From assembly GCF_029894425.1 (NCBI RefSeq), contig NZ_JARXYJ010000001.1, forward strand, positions 6,840,501-6,904,500: a DNA stretch of 64,000 nt, read 5' to 3'. A program made the translations under genes and the position numbers. Under the pieces are notes generated by a model. That model was not told the origin of the DNA. It saw only the letters and a program-made list of their open reading frames with translations, and made no database searches. Of this stretch, positions 16,952-26,019 are shown one piece after another. How positions within the stretch are numbered: the stretch's first letter is position 1; every line of letters starts with the position of its first letter. Source of the stretch: Streptomyces sp. SAI-127. Lineage in GTDB: Bacteria; Actinomycetota; Actinomycetes; Streptomycetales; Streptomycetaceae.

Positions 16952-17812
16952 GTGAGACGAGTGCGCCCTGGGGCGGCGGCGTCCCGCGATGGTGCGGCGG
17001 CTTCCCACGGCGGATCCGGTCCGCCCGGCCGGACCGTCGTGAGGGCGTCCGGCGGTTCTTCGGCGGGGGCGGTGGACGAGGCCGGTGATTCTGCTGCGGG
17101 AGCGGTGGGGGAGCCCGGTGGGTCTGCCGCGCGGGCGGTGGGTGAGGCCGGTGGCTCTGCCGCGCGATCGGTGGGTGAGCCCGGTGGTTCTGCAGTGCGG
17201 GCGGTGGGTGAAGCCGGTGGGTCTGCCGCGCGGGCGGTGGGGGAGCCCGGTGGACCTGCCGCGCGAGCGGTGGGTGAAGCCGGTGGGTCTGCCGCGCGAG
17301 CGGTGGGTGAATCCGGTGGTTCTGCAGTGCGGGCGGTGGGTGAGGCCGGTGGCTCGGCGGCGCGGGCCGCGGGTGAGGCCGGTGGCTCCGTAGTGCGGGC
17401 GGCCGGAGAGGAGCGGGCCCTGACGAGTGTCGCGGCCGGGGACCGGTTCAAGGGCGAGGAGCCCCGGGATCTGCCGCGCCTGTGGCATGTCACCCTCAGC
17501 GTCTCCGGTGGGGAGGCCCCGCTCAAGGAGGTCCGGCGCGCCCTCGAGCAGCTCGCCCACGACCACCCCTTCCTGCTGACCAGCCGCTACGCCAACGACC
17601 ACGCGGAGATCCGGTACTGGGAGGAGGCCCGCGACCTGCACGACGCGGCCGCCGTCGCCCTGCGCCTGTGGGGGGAGCACCGCCAGACCGCGGGACTGCC
17701 GCCCTGGGAGATCGTCGGCCTGGAGGTCATCGACCGCCAGACCTACCACCAGCGCATCGCCGAGGGGTACGGACCGCCCCCGGCCTCACCGGTCGGAGCG
17801 CACCCGTTCTGA
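16952..17812 (+). CDS. Conserved actinomycete protein with an 11-residue tandem-repeat N-terminus
   Basis: 286 residues. The GTG at 16952 is set by a perfect AAGGAGG (16940-16946) five bases upstream; an ATG at 16937 overlaps that RBS and is rejected. Residues 1-40 are low-complexity, about 40-150 are ten units of the type [11 protein letters not shown], and about 155-286 are a compact, unrepeated domain ([59 protein letters not shown]). That domain is conserved between proB and proA in Streptomyces; I know no function. No signal peptide or membrane span is visible. The repeat is rich in Ala/Gly/Glu and probably disordered. Confidence 0.75.
   Translation: MRRVRPGAAASRDGAAASHGGSGPPGRTVVRASGGSSAGAVDEAGDSAAGAVGEPGGSAARAVGEAGGSAARSVGEPGGSAVRAVGEAGGSAARAVGEPGGPAARAVGEAGGSAARAVGESGGSAVRAVGEAGGSAARAAGEAGGSVVRAAGEERALTSVAAGDRFKGEEPRDLPRLWHVTLSVSGGEAPLKEVRRALEQLAHDHPFLLTSRYANDHAEIRYWEEARDLHDAAAVALRLWGEHRQTAGLPPWEIVGLEVIDRQTYHQRIAEGYGPPPASPVGAHPF
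17069..17398 (+). repeat. 33-bp tandem repeats (ten units) within the coding sequence
   Basis: Ten consecutive 33-bp units, each GCGGTGGGTGAGGCCGGT plus a GGCTCTGCCGCGCG(G/A)-like second half, in register with codons. Units alternate between A-V-G-E-A and A-V-G-E-P/S types, which suggests that a 66-bp higher-order unit was also duplicated. All three forward frames stay open through it. Copy number probably varies between strains. Confidence 0.9.
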
Positions 17813-17885
17813 TCGTGGCACCCGGTGTCCCTTTGATCCCGTCTCGCGCTGTGGAACAACAGGTGGACGGCCCCGCCCGGCGCAC

Positions 17886-17891
17886 TACCCT
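17886..17891 (+). promoter_or_regulatory. -10-like hexamer placed for a leaderless proA transcript
   Basis: TACCCT followed by exactly six bases and then the proA ATG. There is no Shine-Dalgarno sequence before the start. The spacing places the transcription start at the initiation codon. Confidence 0.5.
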
Positions 17892-17897
17892 TCCGGT

Positions 17898-19184
17898 ATG
17901 ACCTCGCTCTCGCCGTACGACTCCATGACCCCGGTCACCCAGGCCGCCTACCGGGCCAAGGCCGCCGCCGCCGACCTCGCCCCGCTGCCCAGGGCCGAGA
18001 AGGACGACGCGCTGCTCGCCATCGCGGACGCCCTGGAGGTCCGTACGAGCGAGATCGTCGAGGCCAACGCCAAGGACATCGCCAAGGCCCGCGAGGCCGG
18101 GACCAGCGAGGCGATCATCGACCGGCTGACGCTCACCCCGGAGCGGGTGCGCGCGATCGCCTCCGACGTCCGGGACGTCGTCGCCCTGCCCGACCCGGTG
18201 GGCGAGGTCGTGCGCGGCTCGACCCTCCCCAACGGCATCGACCTGCGCCAGGTCCGCGTCCCGCTCGGCGTGGTCGGGATCATCTACGAGGCCCGCCCGA
18301 ACGTCACGGTCGACGCCGCCGCCCTCTGCCTCAAGTCCGGCAACGCCGTCCTGCTGCGCGGCTCGGCCTCCGCGTACGAGTCGAACGCCGCCCTCGTACG
18401 GGTCCTGCGCGACGCCGTGGGCGGCGCCGGGCTGCCTGCCGACGCCATCCAGCTCGTCCCCGGCGAGAGCCGCGAGAGCGTCCGCGAGCTAATGCGCGCC
18501 CGCGGCCTGGTCGACGTGCTCATTCCGCGCGGCGGTGCCTCGCTCATCCAGACCGTCGTGACGGAGTCGATCGTCCCCGTCATCGAGACCGGCACCGGCA
18601 ACTGCCACGTCTACGTCGACGCCCAGGCCGACCTCGACATGGCGATCGACATCCTGATCAACTCCAAGGCCCAGCGGGTCAGCGTCTGCAACGCCGCCGA
18701 GACCCTCCTGGTCCACCAGGACATCGCCCCCGAGTTCCTGCCGCGCGCCCTGGACGCCCTCGCCGAGGCCAGGGTGACCGTCCACGCCGACCCGCGGGTG
18801 CTGGCGTACGCGAAGGACACCAAGGCGACCGTCGTCGAGGCCACGCTCGACGACTGGGACACCGAGTACCTCTCCTACGACATCGCCGCCGCCGTCGTCG
18901 ACTCGCTCGACAAGGCCGTCGAGCACATCCGGCTGTGGACCTCCGGCCACACCGAGGCCATCGTCACCACCTCCCAGCAGGCCGCCCGCCGCTTCACCCA
19001 GCTGGTCGACTCCACGACGGTCGCGGTCAACGCCTCCACCCGCTTCACCGACGGCGGCCAGTTCGGCTTCGGCGCGGAGATCGGCATCTCCACCCAGAAG
19101 CTGCACGCGCGCGGCCCGATGGGCCTGCCGGAGCTGACGAGCACGAAGTACATCGTGACCGGGGACGGCCACATCCGGCGCTGA
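17898..19184 (+). CDS. proA: Gamma-glutamyl phosphate reductase
   Basis: Second step of proline synthesis, NADPH-dependent reduction of glutamyl-5-phosphate to the semialdehyde. 428 residues, full length, ATG at 17898. Aldehyde-dehydrogenase fold with [30 protein letters not shown], the catalytic cysteine in [14 protein letters not shown], and the C-terminal [25 protein letters not shown] region. The upstream sequence fits leaderless transcription, separate from proB. Confidence 0.97.
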   Translation: MTSLSPYDSMTPVTQAAYRAKAAAADLAPLPRAEKDDALLAIADALEVRTSEIVEANAKDIAKAREAGTSEAIIDRLTLTPERVRAIASDVRDVVALPDPVGEVVRGSTLPNGIDLRQVRVPLGVVGIIYEARPNVTVDAAALCLKSGNAVLLRGSASAYESNAALVRVLRDAVGGAGLPADAIQLVPGESRESVRELMRARGLVDVLIPRGGASLIQTVVTESIVPVIETGTGNCHVYVDAQADLDMAIDILINSKAQRVSVCNAAETLLVHQDIAPEFLPRALDALAEARVTVHADPRVLAYAKDTKATVVEATLDDWDTEYLSYDIAAAVVDSLDKAVEHIRLWTSGHTEAIVTTSQQAARRFTQLVDSTTVAVNASTRFTDGGQFGFGAEIGISTQKLHARGPMGLPELTSTKYIVTGDGHIRR

Positions 19185-19320
19185 CGGCCTTCGCGCACAG
19201 GGGCGCACACCTGCGCATATGCGTCCGTCACGCGCCCCGCCCCGCTTCCGTGGCGCACGAGAGGTGTCTCACCAGGCGGATGAATTTCCATACCGTCTGC
19301 CCAAATTGACCACCCAGGTC

Positions 19321-19326
19321 TACTCT
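19321..19326 (+). promoter_or_regulatory. -10-like hexamer for a leaderless transcript
   Basis: TACTCT followed by six bases and the GTG at 19333. The same hexamer and spacing recur before the next gene (19978), and no RBS is present. Confidence 0.5.
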
Positions 19327-19332
19327 GGATCC

Positions 19333-19899
19333 GTGCCGGAGGACGTGGGGGGCACGCCGTTCCCTGACGGCTGGGAGCCCGACGACGACCACGACCGCGG
19401 GGTGTCGGACGAAGAGTTCGCCTCCGTGGTCTTCGACGAGGCCTTCGTACGGGCGGCCGTGGTGCACGAGCCGACCGCCGTCGAGCGCCTCCTGGCCGCG
19501 GCCCAGGCGAGAGCGGAGGCCTCCGAGGCCGAGGCCCGCCGCGCACGCCCCAGAGGCGAGCGGTACGAGGACGGCTACGGATCCGGCGCTTTCGGCCATG
19601 ATCCCGACCTCGACGACCTGGACGACACCGAGGTCCTCGAAGGCCGCTACGGCGCCCCGGGGACGTACGGCAAACAGGTCCGCTGGCACCGCCCCGTCGC
19701 CTGGATGCTCGCCCTCGTCATGGGCATCGGCATGGTCGCGCTGGCCTTCACGGCGGTCTACAGGGGCGCCTCCTCCGGCAGCCGCGACCGGGTTCCGCCG
19801 CCGGCCTCGACCGGCCTGGAACAGGGGAGCACGGTGACGCCCTCGGCATCCGCCGACTACTCCCAGCCAGCCGTCTCCGCGGTCCCGCGAACGCCCTGA
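19333..19899 (+). CDS. Single-span membrane protein with SVVFDEAFVRAA motif
   Basis: 188 residues from the GTG at 19333. The cytoplasmic N-terminus carries SVVFDEAFVRAA (about residues 34-45) and a Glu/Ala/Arg-rich helix. One membrane span (near 135-157, VAWMLALVMGIGMVALAFTA) is followed by a short Pro/Ser/Thr-rich extracellular tail. Function unknown. The adjacent downstream gene encodes a longer protein with the same motif in the same position, so the two are probably related by duplication or bind the same partner. The frame is open upstream to 19219, but the conserved part begins with MPEDVGG. Confidence 0.7.
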   Translation: MPEDVGGTPFPDGWEPDDDHDRGVSDEEFASVVFDEAFVRAAVVHEPTAVERLLAAAQARAEASEAEARRARPRGERYEDGYGSGAFGHDPDLDDLDDTEVLEGRYGAPGTYGKQVRWHRPVAWMLALVMGIGMVALAFTAVYRGASSGSRDRVPPPASTGLEQGSTVTPSASADYSQPAVSAVPRTP

Positions 19900-19965
19900 C
19901 ACTCCTGGTGAGAACCTGTCAGAACTTGTCGCACGGCAGGGCGTTTACCTGAGCTCCCCGAGACC

Positions 19966-19971
19966 TACTCT
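19966..19971 (+). promoter_or_regulatory. -10-like hexamer for a leaderless transcript
   Basis: TACTCT, six bases, then the ATG at 19978. The layout is identical to that before the preceding gene. Confidence 0.5.
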
Positions 19972-19977
19972 GAAGAT

Positions 19978-21048
19978 ATGGGAGGGCCAGGAGACCCACC
20001 TGAGGGGACACCCGAGGGCGGCCCCGTGGGTGGTGAGGACGAGTACCGATCCGTCGTCTTCGACGAGTCGTTCGTCCGCGCTGCCCGCCTCCAGGAGTAC
20101 TCCGCGCAGGAGCGCATGACCGACCACGCGCCCGCCGTACGCCGCCGCCCGCCGCTGCGCCGGGGACTGTCCCGGCAGGCGCTGATCCTGTTCCTGCTGA
20201 TCGCCCTCGCCTTCGGTACCGCGATCTACATGGGTGTACGGCACCCCTACCAGACCTCCGCGGTCCGCCAGCCCGTCGAGCCCCTGCGGATGACCGTCAT
20301 CCCGCTGGCCCCCGCGGGCAAGGTCCCGGGGCACACGGACGCCGAGTACCTCTACGGGCACAGCCCGGCCGCGCAGTACCGCGTCGGCGCCGAGGGCATC
20401 CCGCTGCCGGCCTCCCGCCGCACCGCGCACTTCTCCGACAGCCAGGTCGTGTCCGCGCTGACCACCGCCAAGGACTACATCGTGCGGTCCTCGCTCGACC
20501 CGGACGTCCTCGTCGGCGACCAGGTCCGTGCCGTGCGGGTGCTCCTCGACACGGACCAACTCGACCAGTTCGACCAGAGTTTCGCCCATCCGGCCGCGGA
20601 CGGGAGGCACGCGCCGACCGGGTGGCTGGTTCGCTTCGACCCCGCAGAGGCGCGACTGGCCGACCACAGGATCCGGGTGCAGGGGAGCCTGCAGGCCGCC
20701 GAGACCGACTCGTCGACGCTGGAGGTCACGGCGGACCACACGTTCGTGTACGCACTGCGTTCCGCGGCCGCGGACGCCAGGCCCGAGGTGTCGCTGTTCA
20801 CCGTCCGGCGTGAGCTGCACTTCCGGTTCGACCGGGACGATCTGCGGATGCACACGGCCCAGCTGGTCGTGTCCTACGTCCAGGCCGGGCCGCTGTCATG
20901 TGCGGAGGACTCCACGAACCGGCTGCATCCCTTGCTGGCCGGGGAGACGGCGAAGGCAGGCGGGCCGGCGGGGACGGACCCGTATGCGACGGGGAGTGCC
21001 ACCGCGTTGTGCGGGTCGCTGGCGACCGGTGCGCAGCCGAAGGTGTGA
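19978..21048 (+). CDS. Membrane-anchored protein with SVVFDESFVRAA motif and large extracytoplasmic domain
   Basis: 356 residues, ATG at 19978. A short acidic/Gly-Pro N-terminus leads to SVVFDESFVRAARLQEYSAQER (about 23-44), a basic linker, one membrane span near 63-82 and about 270 extracytoplasmic residues with alternating beta and helical segments. The tail contains two cysteines (SCAED, TALCGS) that could form a disulfide. No catalytic motif is recognised. The SVVFDE motif with EYSAQER recurs in several Streptomyces membrane proteins; its role is unknown. It lies 78 bp after its relative and is convergent with the M48 protease. The 121-bp gap that follows holds only a short GCGGC/GCCGC hairpin. 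Confidence 0.7.
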   Translation: MGGPGDPPEGTPEGGPVGGEDEYRSVVFDESFVRAARLQEYSAQERMTDHAPAVRRRPPLRRGLSRQALILFLLIALAFGTAIYMGVRHPYQTSAVRQPVEPLRMTVIPLAPAGKVPGHTDAEYLYGHSPAAQYRVGAEGIPLPASRRTAHFSDSQVVSALTTAKDYIVRSSLDPDVLVGDQVRAVRVLLDTDQLDQFDQSFAHPAADGRHAPTGWLVRFDPAEARLADHRIRVQGSLQAAETDSSTLEVTADHTFVYALRSAAADARPEVSLFTVRRELHFRFDRDDLRMHTAQLVVSYVQAGPLSCAEDSTNRLHPLLAGETAKAGGPAGTDPYATGSATALCGSLATGAQPKV

Positions 21049-21169
21049 CCGGGACCCGGGGTAGGGCCGGTACGTCCCGTGCGGGCCGGTGGAGGCTGGT
21101 GGGGGCCGGTCGAGCCCACGCGGCATAGCCGCACGGCGACACAGCCCCCCCGCACCCACCCCGGGGGTC

Positions 21170-22282
21170 TCAGTCCTCCTCGTTGTTCCGGGACGTGTCG
21201 GTCGGCGGCTCGTCCTCCCGCGTGGCCGAGTTCGAGAAGCCGCCGAAGCCCCTCCGTACCCTGCCGCCCAGATCGCCCGCCCCGCCCGCGATGTCGCTGA
21301 CCAGCTTCATCAGGGGATCCTTGGAGCCCTTGACGTTGGTCGCGTAGCTCGCCGCCGACTCGCGGAAGGAGTCCGTCACCGAGGTGTCCTTGTCCTCGGT
21401 GCGGCGCGGGTAGTGGCCGTCCATGATCCGCTGGTGGTCGCGGGACTCGGCCCACTTCTTCAGCTCGGCCGCCCGCACAGTGGTGAAGGGGTGGGAGCGC
21501 GGCAGGACGTTCAGGATCTTCAGCACGGAGTCGCGCAGGTCGCCGCCGGCCTCGTACTCCTCGGCCTGCTTCAGGAACGCGTCCACGTTCATCTCGTGCA
21601 GATGGTGACCGCCGGCCAGCTTCATCAGACCGCGCATCGAGGCCTTCAGGTCCTGGCCGACCAGCAGGCCCGCCCGGTCCGCCGACAGCTCCGACTTGCG
21701 GAACCACTCGCGCAGCGCGGTCACGATCGCCATGATCGCGAGGTTGCCCAGCGGGATCCACGCCACCCTGAGGGCGAGGCTGGTCAGGAACAGCAGTATG
21801 GTCCGGTAGACCGAGTGGCCGGACAGGGCGTGGCCCACCTCGTGACCGACGACCGCCCGCATCTCCTCCTCGTCGAGCAGGTCGACCAGACCCGTGGTGA
21901 CGACGATGATCGGCTCGTCCAGGCCGATGCACATCGCGTTCGGCTGCGGGTCCTGGTTGACGTACATCGGCGGGACCTTCTCGAGGTCCAGGATGTAACA
22001 CGCGTCCCGCAGCATGTCGTTGAGATACGCGAACTGCTGGTCGGAGACGCGCACCGAGTCGGACAGGAACAGCAGCCTCAGACTCCGCTCGGGGAGCAGA
22101 CCGCTGAGCGCCTTGAACACCGTGTCGAAACCGCTCAGCTTGCGCAGCGCCACCAGGGCGGAGCGGTCGGCGGGGTGTTCGTACGCACGGGAGGAGATTC
22201 CCGGGAAACGCCTGCGCTGCCTGCTCGGCACGTTCTCGTGTCCGTTGTTCTGATGGCCGTCGTCGGACATGTCTTCCCCCAT
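21170..22282 (-). CDS. M48 family (HtpX-like) zinc metalloprotease
   Basis: 370 residues, ATG at 22282 (ATG at 22270 is an alternative). The zinc-binding helix VVGHEVGHALSGH has His147, Glu148 and His151. A hydrophobic pair (about 160-195) follows, and a second zinc ligand is expected in the Glu-rich helix containing RKSELSADRAGLL (near 198-210). Such enzymes degrade or process membrane and exported proteins under envelope stress. The N-terminus is hydrophilic, unlike classical HtpX with four spans, so topology may differ. It is divergent from the small membrane gene at 22417. Confidence 0.85.
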   Translation of the reverse strand: MGEDMSDDGHQNNGHENVPSRQRRRFPGISSRAYEHPADRSALVALRKLSGFDTVFKALSGLLPERSLRLLFLSDSVRVSDQQFAYLNDMLRDACYILDLEKVPPMYVNQDPQPNAMCIGLDEPIIVVTTGLVDLLDEEEMRAVVGHEVGHALSGHSVYRTILLFLTSLALRVAWIPLGNLAIMAIVTALREWFRKSELSADRAGLLVGQDLKASMRGLMKLAGGHHLHEMNVDAFLKQAEEYEAGGDLRDSVLKILNVLPRSHPFTTVRAAELKKWAESRDHQRIMDGHYPRRTEDKDTSVTDSFRESAASYATNVKGSKDPLMKLVSDIAGGAGDLGGRVRRGFGGFSNSATREDEPPTDTSRNNEED

Positions 22283-22416
22283 GTGCGTCTTTGGCTGTGC
22301 ACTTTGACCTTTGTGATCCTTTGCGGACCCTTGTGCGGCCCTTTGCGCCCCCCGAAGCAGACCCCAGCCTAGGCGGAGATAGCGTGGACGGGCAGTACAG
22401 CGAAGGAGTCCACGTC

Positions 22417-22575
22417 ATGGAGCACACCCGGGCCGCCTGGCTCACCGAGGCCGCGAGCGCCGCCGAGCAGCAAGGGTCCGGAAACCTGCTCCGGGTGGTA
22501 CTGATCGTGATGTTTCTGGGCTGTGCGTTCACCGCGTGGTTCCTGCTGCGGGGGTACAAGCGGAAGGACGACTGA
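22417..22575 (+). CDS. Small single-span membrane protein (52 aa)
   Basis: ATG at 22417, with GAAGGAG 13-7 bases upstream. Hydrophilic N-terminus (MEHTRAAWLTEAASAAEQQ), one hydrophobic helix at about residues 24-44 and a basic C-terminus RGYKRKDD. Codon bias is normal for a real gene. No known family. It lies beside an M48 protease and a second tiny membrane protein. Confidence 0.65.
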   Translation: MEHTRAAWLTEAASAAEQQGSGNLLRVVLIVMFLGCAFTAWFLLRGYKRKDD

Positions 22576-22693
22576 GAATGGGCGAAGGTTCCCTGCCGTC
22601 CCCCAACGGTGGAGTCGGCGTGATCGCCCTCACCGCGCCCGCTTACGATGGGCCGACAGCTTTGTCCCGCCCACCGGATAGGTCCTGCCGAAG

Positions 22694-22858
22694 ATGAGCT
22701 TCCACAGCACCGCTGCCCAGTTGGTCACCCTCGCCGCAGAGGGCGAGGAGCACGGCGGCAACCACGAGAGCCTCGACCCCTTGGTGACCGGCGGCGCCGC
22801 GTTCCTCATCCTGCTGCTCCTGCTGTGGATCACCACCCGTTTCAACCGCGACCGCTGA
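22694..22858 (+). CDS. Small single-span membrane protein (54 aa)
   Basis: Starts at the ATG at 22694 and ends at TGA 22856-22858. The sequence begins [21 protein letters not shown], has an acidic, His-containing middle, and one C-terminal span at about 33-48 ([16 protein letters not shown]) ending RFNRDR. It is conserved in position just before nadD in Streptomyces as far as I recall. It is too short for usual gene callers and has no strong RBS; codon bias and the clean membrane helix support it. Confidence 0.6.
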   Translation: MSFHSTAAQLVTLAAEGEEHGGNHESLDPLVTGGAAFLILLLLLWITTRFNRDR

Positions 22859-22937
22859 GGCGCCGAGTGCCCAAAGCGGGGCACTCCGGGCCTCCCCCGG
22901 CCGGTGCCCTCAGGTCGGGCCGGTAGGGTCTGCACGC

Positions 22938-23576
22938 ATGGGAGAGCAGGACATGCCTACCGGCCCGGGCAACAGCCCGTCGAACCCCGGCAAGCGCCGC
23001 CTCGGCGTCATGGGCGGAACGTTCGACCCGATCCACCACGGGCACCTCGTGGCGGCCAGCGAGGTCGCCGCGCAGTTCCACCTGGACGAGGTGGTGTTCG
23101 TACCGACCGGCCAGCCGTGGCAGAAGACCCACCGCCGGGTCTCCCCGGCCGAGGACCGCTATCTGATGACGGTCATCGCGACCGCCGAGAACCCGCAGTT
23201 CTCGGTCAGCCGCATCGACATCGACCGCGGTGGCGCGACCTACACCACGGACACGCTGCGCGACCTCAAGTCCCTCAACCCCGACACCGACCTCTTCTTC
23301 ATCACGGGCGCCGACGCCCTCGGCCAGATCCTCACCTGGCGGGACGCGGAAGAGCTCTTCTCCCTCGCGCACTTCATCGGAGTCACCCGGCCCGGCCACA
23401 CCCTGGCCGACCCCGGGCTGCCCGAGGGCGGCGTCTCGCTCGTCGAGGTCCCCGCCCTGGCCATCTCCTCCACCGACTGCCGGGCGAGAGTCGCCAAGGG
23501 CGACCCCGTCTGGTATCTGGTGCCGGACGGAGTCGTGCGTTACATCGACAAGCGCGAGCTGTACCGCGGCGAGTGA
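22938..23576 (+). CDS. nadD: Nicotinate-nucleotide adenylyltransferase
   Basis: Makes deamido-NAD from nicotinate mononucleotide and ATP. 212 residues; nucleotidyltransferase signature [12 protein letters not shown], then [11 protein letters not shown] and the [15 protein letters not shown] motif (equivalent to ISST-x-R). ATG at 22938; a second ATG at 22953 is possible and has GGAGAGCAGGA upstream. TAGGGT at 22924-22929 is a likely -10. The LCP gene starts 16 bases downstream, and rsfS follows that, as in many actinomycetes. Confidence 0.95.
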   Translation: MGEQDMPTGPGNSPSNPGKRRLGVMGGTFDPIHHGHLVAASEVAAQFHLDEVVFVPTGQPWQKTHRRVSPAEDRYLMTVIATAENPQFSVSRIDIDRGGATYTTDTLRDLKSLNPDTDLFFITGADALGQILTWRDAEELFSLAHFIGVTRPGHTLADPGLPEGGVSLVEVPALAISSTDCRARVAKGDPVWYLVPDGVVRYIDKRELYRGE

Positions 23577-23592
23577 GCCGAGAGGGGCACCG

Positions 23593-25461
23593 GTGAACGA
23601 CCGACACGACGCGGGCTACGGCGACGATCAGGAGAACCAGTACGCACTCGTCGGCTACGACGAGTACGGCCGGCCGGTCTACCGGCAGGTCCCGCCGCAA
23701 CAGGCCCCGCAGCAGCAGTACGACCCCTACGCGCAGCAGGGATACGGCTACGACCCGTACGCCACGGGCAGCCAACAGGCCGCGCCGTACGACACGGGCA
23801 CCCAGAACCCCGTCCCGCCGTACGACCCCTACGGCGCCGGCGACACCGGCCGGCAGGCGCCCGTGCCGCCCTACGACCCCTACGCCAACGGGGCCCAGCA
23901 GGGCGGTTCGGGGGCCTACGACCCTTACGGTCAGGCCGCCGCGAGCGGTCAGCAGCCCCGAGTCGCCGAGCAGACCGCCTACATCCCGCAGCAGGGCGGG
24001 CCTGCCCGGGGCACGCAGGCCGGCCGGGGCCATGCGCAAGGCACGCAGGCCGGCCAGGGGCACGCTGCGGGCCCCCAGACCGGCCAGGGATACCGCCCCG
24101 CGGTCGAGGAGGACCTTGCCGGCGCGGGCCGTCCCGGCGCCGCCGGTCCCGGTGCGGACCCCGCCAACGGGGACGAACGGCAGTACCACACCGCACAGTT
24201 CGCGTTCGTCGAGGATCCCGACGGTGACTCCGAGGACGTCATCGACTGGCTCAACTTCACCGAGAACCGCACCGAGCGCCGCGAGGAGGCCAAGCGCCGC
24301 GCCCGCAGCCGGCTCGTCGCCCTGGTCGTCGTCCTCGCCCTGGTCGCGGTGGGCGGCGTCGGCTACCTCTGGTACGCCGGAAAGCTGCCCGCGCTGTCGG
24401 ACCCGGAGAGCAAGAAGGGCACCACGATCGCGGCGAGCGCCCAGAACCGCGACGTGATCGTCGTCCATCTGCACAACACCGCGAAGGGCGGCACCTCCAC
24501 GGCGCTGCTCGTCGACAACACCACCACCAAGCAGGGCACCACCGTCCTGATCCCCAACTCCCTCGCCCTGACGGCCGACGACGGCACCACGACGACCCTC
24601 GCCAAGTCGGTCGACGACGACGGCTCCTCCGGGACCGTCGACTCCCTCGACACCGCCCTCGGCACCGACATCGAGGGCACCTGGCGTCTGGACACCCCCT
24701 ATCTGCAGAACCTGGTCGACCTCGTCGGCAACATCGACGTCGACACCAACACCGCCGTGCCCGACCCGGGCGCCAAGAAAAAGGGCCAGGCGCCCCTGGT
24801 GAACAAGGGGAAGGGCCAGACCCTCAGCGGCAAGATGGCCGTCGCCTACGCCACCTACCGCGCCTCCGGCGAGGCCCAGAACGCCCAGCTGGAGCGCTTC
24901 GGCCAGGTCATGCAGGCCGTGCTGCGCAAGCTGTCCTCCGACCCGACGGCCGCGACCACCACCGTGCAGACACTGGCCCAGATCCTGGACCCGTCCCTGA
25001 CCGACAAGGATCTCGGCACCTTCCTCGCCAAGCTCGCCGACCTCGCCAAGGGCGGCGACTACAAGACCGCGCTGTTGCCCGTCCAGCAGGACGGCACGCT
25101 GAGCGCGGCGGCCAGTGCCAGCGTGGTCAAGGACGTCCTCGGCGGCAAGGCGAAGAGCCCCGACAAGGACGCGGCCGTGAGCGTCTCCGTCCAGAACGCC
25201 ACCGGCACCAAGGACAACACCGAGAAGGCCCGCGTCGTCCTCCTCAACGGCGGCTTCACCTTCGTCGACGGCGGCACACCCTCCTCGACGCAGGCCACCT
25301 CCAAGGTCGTCTACGCCGACGCCGCCGACAAGGCGAACGCCACCGAGGTCGCCAAGACCCTGGGCCTGCCCGCCGGCGCAGTCGCCAAGGGCAGCCAGTC
25401 GTCGAGCGCGAACGTCTCCGTGGTCCTCGGCCAGGACTACAAGCCGTCCTCCTCGTCCTAG
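23593..25461 (+). CDS. pdtA: LytR-CpsA-Psr-like protein with LytR C-terminal domain (probable PdtA orthologue)
   Basis: 622 residues, GTG at 23593 behind GAGAGGGG. N-terminal ~150 residues are Tyr/Gln/Pro/Gly-rich with repeated YDPYA units; a membrane span lies at about 240-262. An LCP-like domain (about 280-480) contains YLQNLVDLVGNIDV and LSGKMAVAYATYRAS, and a LytR_C domain (about 530-622) ends the protein. LCP proteins attach undecaprenyl-linked glycopolymers to peptidoglycan. In S. coelicolor the LCP protein PdtA (SCO2578), which I recall beside nadD, transfers polydiglycosylphosphate to the spore wall. The canonical LCP arginines are not evident here. Start and domain order are clear; the symbol rests on synteny from memory. 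Confidence 0.75.
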   Translation: MNDRHDAGYGDDQENQYALVGYDEYGRPVYRQVPPQQAPQQQYDPYAQQGYGYDPYATGSQQAAPYDTGTQNPVPPYDPYGAGDTGRQAPVPPYDPYANGAQQGGSGAYDPYGQAAASGQQPRVAEQTAYIPQQGGPARGTQAGRGHAQGTQAGQGHAAGPQTGQGYRPAVEEDLAGAGRPGAAGPGADPANGDERQYHTAQFAFVEDPDGDSEDVIDWLNFTENRTERREEAKRRARSRLVALVVVLALVAVGGVGYLWYAGKLPALSDPESKKGTTIAASAQNRDVIVVHLHNTAKGGTSTALLVDNTTTKQGTTVLIPNSLALTADDGTTTTLAKSVDDDGSSGTVDSLDTALGTDIEGTWRLDTPYLQNLVDLVGNIDVDTNTAVPDPGAKKKGQAPLVNKGKGQTLSGKMAVAYATYRASGEAQNAQLERFGQVMQAVLRKLSSDPTAATTTVQTLAQILDPSLTDKDLGTFLAKLADLAKGGDYKTALLPVQQDGTLSAAASASVVKDVLGGKAKSPDKDAAVSVSVQNATGTKDNTEKARVVLLNGGFTFVDGGTPSSTQATSKVVYADAADKANATEVAKTLGLPAGAVAKGSQSSSANVSVVLGQDYKPSSSS

Positions 25462-25482
25462 GCCCGGGCTCCGGCTCCGAAG

Positions 25483-25521
25483 CGGCACCCCGCGTGATCT
25501 CCGCGATCACGTGGGGTGCCG
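25483..25521 (+). terminator. 17-bp hairpin terminator
   Basis: CGGCACCCCGCGTGATC (25483-25499) pairs with GATCACGTGGGGTGCCG (25505-25521), one G-U pair, 5-nt loop, without a T-run. It separates the LCP gene from rsfS. Confidence 0.8.
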
Positions 25522-25575
25522 TCGGCGGTCCGTGAGACCCTTGATGTCAATCGACCGCCGACCGAAAGCCTTGTA

Positions 25576-26019
25576 GTGACCGCCACTGACCGTTCTCTCG
25601 AGCTCATCAACGCCGCCGCGCAGGCGGCCGCCGACAAGCTCGCCCATGATGTGATCGCCTACGACGTCAGCGACGTCCTGTCGATCACCGACGCCTTCCT
25701 GCTGGCGTCCGCACCCAACGACCGCCAGGTCAAGTCCATCGTCGACGAGATCGAGGAGCGGCTCTCGAAGGAGCTCGGCGCGAAGCCGGTGCGCCGCGAG
25801 GGCGACCGCGAGGCCCGCTGGGTCCTGCTCGACTACGTGGACATCGTCGTCCATGTCCAGCACAGCGAGGAGCGGGTCTTCTACGCTCTGGAGCGGCTGT
25901 GGAAGGACTGCCCCGAGCTGGAGCTGCCGGCCGACGCCAAGGCGACCCGCGGCAAGGCGGAGGAGCACACCAAGCTCCGTGCCGAGGAGGACGCCGCAGA
26001 GTTCGGGGAGCCGCGGTGA
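25576..26019 (+). CDS. rsfS: Ribosomal silencing factor RsfS
   Basis: Binds ribosomal protein uL14 and blocks subunit joining under nutrient stress. 147 residues from the GTG at 25576, the point where homology begins (TDRSLELINAAAQAAADK). Family landmarks are DVSDVLSITDAFLLASAPNDRQVKSI and the GDREARWVLLDYVDIVVHVQ core. The C-terminal acidic tail is usual in actinomycetes. The next gene starts inside its stop codon (GTGA), so the two are translationally coupled. Confidence 0.92.
   Translation: MTATDRSLELINAAAQAAADKLAHDVIAYDVSDVLSITDAFLLASAPNDRQVKSIVDEIEERLSKELGAKPVRREGDREARWVLLDYVDIVVHVQHSEERVFYALERLWKDCPELELPADAKATRGKAEEHTKLRAEEDAAEFGEPR

Noticed and set aside
17069..17398. CRISPR-like array
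   Set aside because: Units are contiguous without spacers, in register with codons, and coding.
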